NCBI GenBank assembly: GCA_963682025.1
Contig: OY821519.1
Coordinates: 6,039,668 to 6,103,667 of the forward strand
Reading direction: 5' to 3'
Origin: Cordilura impudica
Taxonomy: Eukaryota > Arthropoda > Insecta > Diptera > Scathophagidae
Length of the DNA: 64,000 bases
Part shown: in pieces, positions 57,780 through 64,000 of the stretch
How positions within the stretch are numbered: the stretch's first letter is position 1
How the letters are laid out: the number at the start of each line of letters is the position of its first letter
Translations under genes and position numbers: made by a program
Notes under the pieces: model-generated
Told to the model about the DNA's origin: nothing
The model's input: only the letters and a program-made list of their open reading frames with translations
The model's database searches: none

Positions 57780-58292
57780 TTATAATTTTATGTTTTCTTT
57801 ATTAATATTTGATTTAACAAACTTTCTTAAGAGTATTACATTTTTTTGAGCACATATACAATATTTTCTATGATAACAACAAACATTTACAGATTTATCC
57901 TTTTGATATAACGTTTTCAAATTTGGACAATTTAGATCATCTAGGTTATAAAAATTAATTTTATCTTTAATAATATTTTGAATCCACTTAATTTTTTCTA
58001 ATCCTTTGACATAATAAATAAAATTTTTATCTTTAACATGTGTAATATAGTATTCCATAATATTTGTTAAGGTTGCATCGCCATCTTTCCATTTTAATCC
58101 ATGATGATGATTATAAAGCCAATTAATTGAATATTTTTCTTTTGTTGTCAACAATGAATATTGAAAAGGTGGTTTAATAATAAATGTTTGTACTTGTGTG
58201 TCGTCAATTGAAATACTCAGTTCTTTTACAATGAATTTATTGTTGAGATAAAAGCCTTGTACGTCTACAACTAATATTCTCTCCTCAGACAT
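57780..58292 (-). CDS. Conserved accessory protein, possibly RNase H-fold nuclease
   Basis: 170 aa. The N-terminus ILVVDVQGFYLNNKFIVKEL resembles the first motif of DEDD exonucleases (VVD.QGF....KFIVKEL), followed by FIIKPPFQYSLL, YNHHHGLKWKDGD and a Cys-rich end (CCYHRKYCICAQ). From memory, proteins with this start are common insect sequences often near Polintons. Not all acidic catalytic positions can be assigned, so nuclease activity is an inference. Reads leftward toward the penton gene. Confidence 0.5.
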   Translation of the reverse strand: MSEERILVVDVQGFYLNNKFIVKELSISIDDTQVQTFIIKPPFQYSLLTTKEKYSINWLYNHHHGLKWKDGDATLTNIMEYYITHVKDKNFIYYVKGLEKIKWIQNIIKDKINFYNLDDLNCPNLKTLYQKDKSVNVCCYHRKYCICAQKNVILLRKFVKSNINKENIKL

Positions 58293-58443
58293 TGTTTAAT
58301 ACTAATCAGGTCACATCGACGACTGTAGAACTGTTGATAAAGTCTATGCTTTTAAATTATTATAAAAATTCATTATACATAATGCTTGTTCCCAACTTTT
58401 ATCGATAAGAGAACAATTACAGGTATCAGCTCCACAAGTTGTT

Positions 58444-58629
58444 TCATCGTTGGACCACACACACACAATTGGTATAATGATATCCAAATTTTGATTTACT
58501 TTTCTTATAAAATGCATATTTATCGAATTGAGTTTTTAATTTTTTCAAAATAATCTCATGTTCATACCACAAAAACCTTTCTTCATTCAAGAAGTCATGT
58601 AAAATTTTCGAATAAAACTGATTATTCAT
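58444..58629 (-). CDS. Small ORF, possibly frameshifted at its C-terminus
   Basis: 61 aa, N-terminus MNNQFYSKILHDFLNEERFL. After TNCVCVVQR it stops, while another frame downstream (58335-58480) stays open with a Cys-containing sequence (DETTCGADTCNCSLIDKSW). The native protein may therefore be about 100 aa with one frameshift. No family recognised. Confidence 0.3.
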   Translation of the reverse strand: MNNQFYSKILHDFLNEERFLWYEHEIILKKLKTQFDKYAFYKKSKSKFGYHYTNCVCVVQR

Positions 58630-58740
58630 TATTTTTCTTATTTTAATATTTTTTTATTTATGTTAAATAAAACTTCTTAACACATCAACGTTAAAGTTTA
58701 TATTAACTAGTAGTAAATGTATTTCATCATATCAGCTAAT

Positions 58741-59400
58741 TTATAATATTTCCATATCTAAATCATGTGTATAATCTTGAATGTTGATTAATGTAACATC
58801 GGATCGGTATGTAGTATCATCCTCAGAAACCACCTCAATTTCACCATTACTTAAAATTCTCTCATATTCAACTTGACGATATTCGAAACATGAAATATTT
58901 AATCGACGTTTCAAGTAATTGCTGTCATATGTACAACGGATTCTCAATTTTATATTATCTTTATATTGGAGTTGAAAATGCCTATAAAATGGAGCCGAAC
59001 TTTCAATTATTCCTGCAATATTTTTTTCTTTTTTTAATAAATCTTGCCTAAATGTTTCAATAGCTTGTTCAACAGTAAAAGATTGATTTATAGGTGGTTG
59101 AGAGTCTTCTTGTTCTTCGATTGATTTAGATTCTGCTTTTGTTGTTGACTCGATGTTTTTATTTAAATCATCGATTGATTTAGATTCTGCTTTTGTTGTT
59201 GACTCGATGTTTTTATTTAAATCATTACTAAACTTTAAAAGTTTGAAATTTAGTTGTATGCTTACAGTATCATTATTTGGTAATTTTATTGCAAATTCAG
59301 TATTTTTAAGTTCATTTTCACTCAAATCAATAGGTAATGAAGCTGAAAACACTTGTATAATATAGATATATGAAAACAATATAATAAAAATATTTTTCAT
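58741..59400 (-). CDS. Putative secreted protein with a 17-residue duplicated motif
   Basis: 219 aa. Residues 1-20 (MKNIFIILFSYIYIIQVFSA) are a clear signal peptide, with cleavage likely after SA. A 17-residue repeat (DLNKNIESTTKAESKSI) occurs twice in tandem at about residues 60-93; the 51-bp DNA repeat is near-identical. The C-terminal half has a Cys-containing domain (LRIRCTYDSNYLKRRLNISC) with no terminal membrane anchor visible. Unusual for a Polinton: possible entry or host-interaction factor, or acquired host gene. Function unknown. Confidence 0.6.
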   Translation of the reverse strand: MKNIFIILFSYIYIIQVFSASLPIDLSENELKNTEFAIKLPNNDTVSIQLNFKLLKFSNDLNKNIESTTKAESKSIDDLNKNIESTTKAESKSIEEQEDSQPPINQSFTVEQAIETFRQDLLKKEKNIAGIIESSAPFYRHFQLQYKDNIKLRIRCTYDSNYLKRRLNISCFEYRQVEYERILSNGEIEVVSEDDTTYRSDVTLINIQDYTHDLDMEIL

Positions 59401-59493
59401 TTTAGTTTTTTCTTTTTAATAGATATGTTCTTAAGTTAGCGATATATTTTTGAATGAGATGATAAGAATTGTTTCTCATATTTATATACTAAT

Positions 59494-60051
59494 TTAATAA
59501 TCTCCATATTCAAATGAGTTATCTCCACCACCACCACCACCAGCTACTTTCTTAACTTTACTATCATTAGCCATTTTTTGAGAGAGGGGAGGTTTTTGCT
59601 GATTTTTATTCAATGAGTGGATATCAGTCTTACCACTATAAAGTTTAGTTGCACCTCTAAAAACATGATCATCTATTTCACTATAAACGCATGATGGTTT
59701 GTATGAATGTACATTTATATCTTTAAAACCGCCTTCATATACTGTTCCAACTAGTGATATCATACCACCAATAACCTCAATTTTTATATGTTGATTGTGA
59801 CTAAATTGAAATATTGGAATATTTGTTGGCATTTGTTGTCCTCTATTAAGAGAAAAAATTTGCGTTCTAGTCCCTCCTTCTGCGGTTAGAAACACCTGCA
59901 TTATAATATCCAAAACTATTGCATTTATTATTTGAAATGTTTTCCACTGTGCATGACAAATACAATATTTATCACCAGTTTTTAAAAATTGACCCCAATA
60001 CATATTTATCAAAGTTTTTAATTCAACTGAATCTCTTATTATAAATAACAT
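59494..60051 (-). CDS. Polinton accessory protein with Gly-rich C-terminus
   Basis: 185 aa from the second ATG; an upstream in-frame ATG at 60123 would add an N-terminus (NIYIYIYIY) encoded by a (TA)n microsatellite, so I prefer the internal start (MLFIIRDSVELKTL). The middle is beta-rich (VFLTAEGGTRTQIFSLNRG, GMISLVGTVYEGG), and the end is GGGGGGDNSFEYGDY. The beta-rich core followed by a Gly/acidic tail suggests a small structural or nucleoplasmin-like protein, but I recognise no family. Confidence 0.45.
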   Translation of the reverse strand: MLFIIRDSVELKTLINMYWGQFLKTGDKYCICHAQWKTFQIINAIVLDIIMQVFLTAEGGTRTQIFSLNRGQQMPTNIPIFQFSHNQHIKIEVIGGMISLVGTVYEGGFKDINVHSYKPSCVYSEIDDHVFRGATKLYSGKTDIHSLNKNQQKPPLSQKMANDSKVKKVAGGGGGGDNSFEYGDY

Positions 60052-60123
60052 ATATATATATATATATATATTAACATAATAACAGAATATCAATCTTGTT
60101 TGTACAACATACAGCTTTATCAA

Positions 60124-60514
60124 TCACCTCTATCATAAGCGTGTTGATGTCCGAGATTTGTTTGTCAGTTTCAGTCATATAGTTTTGTTATATGGTTTCA
60201 ATCTATTAATCTAACAAAAAATAATAACAAATTTTTATTTATTTTTTTTTTAATCAATTTTTTATTTAAATTTTTTATTTATTTTTATACTTTTCTTTTT
60301 TAATTTTATATAATATATTAGAAATAAAATATATGATAACATTTAATTTTTAATTTTAATAATATTCAATTCAATTCAAAACAAATAACTCCGGCTTTCG
60401 GTTGTCGTTGTCTTTGATTACATTCAATATTCTTCAATTTACTTCTTTGGTGTATCTTGAACTAAAACAATAATAATTAATAATTAGATTTAATAATAAA
60501 TAAATAAAAACTAT
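60124..60514. other. Non-coding interval
   Basis: Very AT-rich; may hold the promoter of the gene at 59494-60051. Nothing else seen. Confidence 0.35.
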
Positions 60515-60841
60515 TTACCAAAAATTACCTGTTGTTTTCGCATTTATAGTTAATTCATAATTTAATTCGCTACTACCTTTCCTTTCTTTGGAAAGATAGT
60601 ATGTGTTGTGGTCAAATTCCGCAATAATATCGTCATCAATTGTATTATTGAACATACCGGGTAGGTATATATATTGGTTGTTTTCAACCAAACATCGAAT
60701 TTTCATCCCGAAGCGTGTCTGTACACGCTCCATCTTCATTATTTGGTAATTGTGATTGAAAACCATCTCATTTATAGAGAGAATTGTTTTGTTTTGACAT
60801 TTTTTGAATATTTGTTTTAAATGTGCTTCCATCTTTAGCAA
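60515..60841 (-). CDS. Small conserved protein, OB-fold/ssDNA-binding candidate (paralogue 1)
   Basis: 108 aa (native start probably M4, MEAHLKQIF). Pattern ILSINEM...YQIMKMERVQTRFGMKIRCLVENNQYIYLPGMF. This aligns along its length with the protein at 61334-61705: L...M....Y.I.K..RV.T.(F/Y)G..IRCL....Y.IYLP..F. Short beta-strand-rich proteins with a TKYG...I.C.L....YLP core are common in Polinton-like elements and resemble OB folds. A role as single-strand DNA-binding protein for protein-primed replication is inferred. Confidence 0.55.
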   Translation of the reverse strand: MLKMEAHLKQIFKKCQNKTILSINEMVFNHNYQIMKMERVQTRFGMKIRCLVENNQYIYLPGMFNNTIDDDIIAEFDHNTYYLSKERKGSSELNYELTINAKTTGNFW

Positions 60842-61021
60842 TTTACTTAACTTGAATAATAGTTAAAGAAAACTAGAGGGGGTTTTTATACAAAATTAAG
60901 AAATGTAATTTTTTCTGTTGCGGTTTTTTGTTTTTATAAAGTTGCAAATTTATTAAATGCAAATTTATTAATTTAATAATTTCATTAACTAATAATAATA
61001 TGGAATAAAACCACATTTATA

Positions 61022-61062
<41 letters not shown>

Positions 61063-61333
61063 TAATTTTTATTATTATTATTTTTCCCGTTTAAGGTAAC
61101 CATATTTGTTAAGCTTTACTCCACACTTTTTACATATTTTTGATATTGATAATAATTTAATTTTATGTTGTTAAAGTATTTAGAAATAAATTACTAAATA
61201 AAAATCCAATTTGTTGTTTTGTATATATATATATATATATATATACTATAAATATACTTTTTTTACTGATAAATATGATGTATATTTTAAAAAAGTTTCT
61301 GTTTCAAAAGTTTTTTTTAAATAAAGTTTCCAT
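60842..61333. other. Non-coding interval with long T-run
   Basis: A T-run of about 38 nt at 61025-61062 and (TA)n at about 61224-61246. Probable promoter region for the gene to the left. No ORF. Confidence 0.4.
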
Positions 61334-61705
61334 TTAAAATGTGTTTTCTATTTCATCATCATGATCATCATCATCTTCTTCAGTACTGTCATACAAGTTG
61401 TTGTAGAATATATATTGCTTCTTCTTTTTAATGATTAGAGTATATAATCCCTTCACTTCTTTAACTTTCTTTAAAATGTGTGGAGTTGTGTTTAGATAAT
61501 CCATCTGATTTTTAGTAATAATCAGAAATCGTTTAGGTAAATAAATATGATATTCTTTATTTAGAAGACATCTTATACTTTCACCATATTTTGTATCTAC
61601 TCGATCAATCTTGTTGATTTCATATGCAGTATTTTCTTCCATATCCTTTAAAGATAAGTATGTAATATTAGGATTTTGAAACAATTTTCTTAAGCTTGCT
61701 CTCAT
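61334..61705 (-). CDS. Small conserved protein, OB-fold/ssDNA-binding candidate (paralogue 2)
   Basis: 123 aa, MRASLRKLFQNPNITYLSLK, with IDRVDTKYGESIRCLLNKEY and IYLPKRF. Tandem paralogue of the protein at 60515-60841, in the same orientation about 490 bp away. It has an acidic tail (EEDDDDHDDE) encoded by ATC repeats, as often seen in ssDNA-binding proteins. The acidic tail supports, but does not prove, that assignment. Confidence 0.55.
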   Translation of the reverse strand: MRASLRKLFQNPNITYLSLKDMEENTAYEINKIDRVDTKYGESIRCLLNKEYHIYLPKRFLIITKNQMDYLNTTPHILKKVKEVKGLYTLIIKKKKQYIFYNNLYDSTEEDDDDHDDEIENTF

Positions 61706-61876
61706 TTTTTTTTTTTTTTTTTTTTGCTTTCAACTTTTCACAATAAAACGAACTTTCAAACTGATTCTTTATATTCAATAATTGATGGCATAAGACGTTT
61801 TTAGATATTTCAATAACTTCTTATCAATTGCGGTTAAGCATAGATATTAAAAAAAAGTATACGTGATTGTATGTAT

Positions 61877-61932
<56 letters not shown>

Positions 61933-62535
61933 TATATACATAGAGCATAGTGCTGGGAACTGATTTTCAATGCTCTGTATACTGCGGGAATATTTGCATA
62001 CATTGGGGACGGTCCCCCAAGTCTTCATTCTTTTAAACACTAAGCATACTTAGAAGACTTTTTTTTTTTGTTGTATATACAGATGTTCACATAACATGCG
62101 AACATATATATATATATATATACACTTGACCGCAACTTTTTGAACAAGGCTTTATTTTAGTAAGAATATAAAATGTATATAAAAACATTTGTTAATGAGT
62201 TTCAATGAAACAATTGAATTTTGTTATTTAGAGAAAACGTATCACACACATAAACAGAAAATTATATATATTTTTTTTGTATAATTTAAAAGTTGTTTAA
62301 AACTATATTAAAATAAAAAAAGTGGAAACGGGATTCGATTTAATTGAAAAACTACGTAAAAGCTTAATTCTTAAAAGTATTCTCTTAAACCGAAATTGAG
62401 AGATATTTAAATATAAACATCTACACTAAATCCAGGTATGTTATAGAGATATTAACAGCAAATCTATAATTTATGTTTATTTCAACTTTAATTTTTCAAA
62501 TACTTTCAGAACGTTATTTTAATTTCTGTTGTATT
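61706..62535. other. Non-coding interval with (TA)n tracts
   Basis: (TA)n at 61885-61936 and 62104-62122. Divergent promoter interval between the minus-strand small gene and the plus-strand PolB start. No ORF of note; the 62-aa frame at 61834-62040 is translated from (TA)n. Confidence 0.4.
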
Positions 62536-63255
62536 ATGTACATCTGTGAGATATGTGGAACGTCTTTCGTATCCAAATTTAATTTTAAAAGACATTTTAA
62601 TAATAAGCATATTAATCCAAAATCAAACAAAACAAAATTAAATTTAAAAAATGAAAAAATTGTTAAAGTTGAAAATATTGAAGAAACTCCATCGTGTAGC
62701 TATACACGATGTGAAACTTGTAAATTAAATATAAGAAAAGGTTCTTGGTCTCATCATTTGAGAACTAATGAACATAAAAAAAAAAATAATCGTTTGTTTA
62801 TAAACAACGATATATATATAAGCGAAAATTTATTTAATAAGCGTATCCAAACTTTTGTATACGAAAATAAAAAGGAAGGTGAGCTTTCAACAAACATTTT
62901 ATTTTCGAATGCAAAAGAAAGCATCATAAATATTTTAAAAAATATGTTATTAGAACATATAAATATAAAATTCAATATAGAAATTTTTGCAGAATATATA
63001 AAATTCTCAAAAACTAATAAGAATGAAAATGATGATGATGATGATGATGATGATGATAGTGCTCTAATTAGTATGAAATCTTTTCAAACGAAAATGATAA
63101 TATTGTTTAAATGGTGCGTGGTAGAGAAGAAGAAAGCATATATTTCAAAAATTCATAACTGCACTGTATTCTTAATCGGACCGGTTTCTGGCATTTCAGC
63201 CTTCATCAGCGATTTATTGAACATTGTGATAATTGTTATGTTTTTAATTGAATAG
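62536..63255 (+). pseudogene. N-terminal fragment of Polinton protein-primed DNA polymerase B
   Basis: From ATG 62536 the frame begins MYICEICGTSFVSKFNFKRH (C2H2 finger) and has a second Cys/His set CETCKLNIRKGSWSHHLRTN. It then has FNKRIQTFVYENKK, ILKNMLLEHINIKFNIEIFAEY, an Asp tract and MKSFQT. From memory this matches the N-terminal region of insect Polinton PolB proteins (finger, then a F..RI.T(F/Y) block, L..H..(I/L)K.N.E.(F/H) and KSFQT). At about 63103, right after KSFQT, the sequence enters the 612-bp repeat and the frame ends 50 codons later in unrelated residues. Exonuclease, TPR and polymerase motifs (YCDTDS etc.) are absent. Confidence 0.7.
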
Positions 63256-64000
63256 GTTGTTTCTATATGAAAATTTTTTCTACTTAGGGCGGCCGTGAGG
63301 TTTTGAACCGTGAACTTCACATACACTCGTACTTGCACTTTTTGGTCAGCGCTTTAACACACTCACCTAAAGTCAGGCCTACGAGCAGTGTGGTTAGTTT
63401 TCAGTTTTCGTACCATACAGCTTTACTTTGTATTAATTTCAGAAGATACAACTCTGTCCAAACAAACAATCGTTATTTTTGAATTTTGAATATTTTTTTG
63501 CATTTATACTTCTAATTTCCACTATTCTCAGTTTTCGTAAGAGTTGTCATATGTGATGTACGGTTTTTGTACATACCTACATATGCACTTTACATATATT
63601 TGAGATGACGCTGTGAAGCGAAGAAAATTTTTTTTTTGTTTTGTTAGATTTATAGTCATTTTTCAGACATATTGCAATTACTACTGTAATTAATATGCAA
63701 TTTTTTTTATAATTTTGTTTAAATGGTGCGTGGTAGAGAAGAAGAAAGCATATATTTCAAAAATTCATAACTGCACTGTATTCTTAATCGGACCGGTTTC
63801 TGGCATTTCAGCCTTCATCAGCGATTTATTGAACATTGTGATAATTGTTATGTTTTTAATTGAATAGGTTGTTTCTATATGAAAATTTTTTCTACTTAGG
63901 GCGGCCGTGAGGTTTTGAACCGTGAACTTCACATACACTCGTACTTGCACTTTTTGGTCAGCGCTTTAACACACTCACCTAAAGTCAGGCCTACGAGCAG
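63103..64000 (+). repeat. 612-bp tandem repeat; candidate right TIR of the Polinton
   Basis: Unit 1 is 63103-63714 and unit 2 starts at 63715 and runs off the window at 64000. The 286 visible bases of unit 2 appear identical to unit 1 (TTGTTTAAATGGTGCGTGGT start, GGCCGTGAGG at 63291 and 63903). The part 63109-63530 occurs inverted at 44626-45047. Identical short frames (63153-63338 and 63765-63950, minus) are by-products. Exact identity points to recent amplification or to an assembly duplication. Confidence 0.8.

Larger units (their letters stand above)
50981..63110. mobile_element. Polinton/Maverick (adintovirus-like) element: gene-bearing part
   Basis: The hallmark Polinton set lies together: RVE-type integrase with chromodomain, A32-like packaging ATPase, adenain-like protease, candidate double and single jelly-roll capsid proteins, a PLA2 virion protein and a PolB N-terminus. 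Integrase reads towards the left end and PolB towards the right end. The outer borders are probably the inverted repeats at 44626-45047 and 63109 onward, giving about 19 kb including left-side satellites. Protein-primed polymerase catalytic domains are absent from the window, so the copy looks replication-defective, though most other frames are open. Confidence 0.88.

Noticed and set aside
61834..62040. 68-aa frame with YIYIYIYI
   Set aside because: Translated from a (TA)n microsatellite.
63153..63338. Two identical 61-aa minus-strand frames 612 bp apart (second at 63765-63950)
   Set aside because: Explained by the 612-bp tandem repeat. No domain and no start context to support translation.

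Overview
This is AT-rich nuclear DNA from an arthropod, most likely a higher dipteran fly. The evidence is multiple INE-1/DINE-1-like repeats with (CGGA)n tracts, dipteran-style satellite arrays, and insect-type Transib, jockey/I-like LINE, Helitron and Polinton/Maverick elements. I see no convincing intact host gene, no tRNA or rRNA and no CRISPR array. The window looks like intergenic or heterochromatin-like sequence built from nested mobile elements.

Region by region. 0.7-5.35 kb and 16.15-17.45 kb: a composite repeat family whose body is an A-rich array (about 10-mers, AAAAATGAAA-like) carrying nested DINE-1-like copies. 5.68-6.03 kb: fragment of a TE-encoded Cys-rich protein. 6.55-8.14 kb: decayed I-like LINE (reverse transcriptase plus RNase H). 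9.298-11.684 kb: Transib (RAG1-like) transposon with CACTATG termini and a CAATG target duplication. 12.5-14.5 kb: relic of another DDE-type transposase. 15.5-15.96 kb: jockey-type RT fragment. 19.620-22.320 kb: DNA transposon with about 570-bp terminal inverted repeats and a 6-bp target duplication; 36.8-38.6 kb holds a second, decayed relative. 22.3-31.0 kb and 41.3-43.2 kb: degenerate tandem arrays. 29.93-31.003 kb: internally deleted Helitron with a canonical 3' hairpin and CTAG end. 31.9-36.1 kb and 43.2-44.57 kb: more DINE-1-like copies. 47.736-47.852 kb: a palindromic MITE. 48.9-50.9 kb: satellites and a (TTGGC)-type minisatellite.

The most important feature is a Polinton/Maverick (virus-like giant DNA transposon, adintovirus-like) at about 50.98-63.1 kb. 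It encodes, left to right: a chromodomain integrase (-), a coiled-coil protein with a fibre-like motif (-), a conserved Polinton protein (-), an A32-like packaging ATPase (-), a phospholipase A2-domain virion protein (+), an adenain-like cysteine protease (+, overlapping the PLA2 stop by one base), a candidate major capsid protein (-), a candidate minor capsid/penton protein (-), a nuclease-like accessory protein (-), several small or secreted proteins (-), and the zinc-finger N-terminus of the protein-primed DNA polymerase B (+). Capsid, maturation, packaging and integration genes are open. The polymerase is cut off after about 190 residues by a 612-bp tandem repeat whose near-identical partial copy lies inverted at 44.63-45.05 kb. 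The simplest reading is an internally deleted, replication-defective Polinton about 19 kb between inverted repeats, but the rest of the polymerase could lie beyond the window edge.
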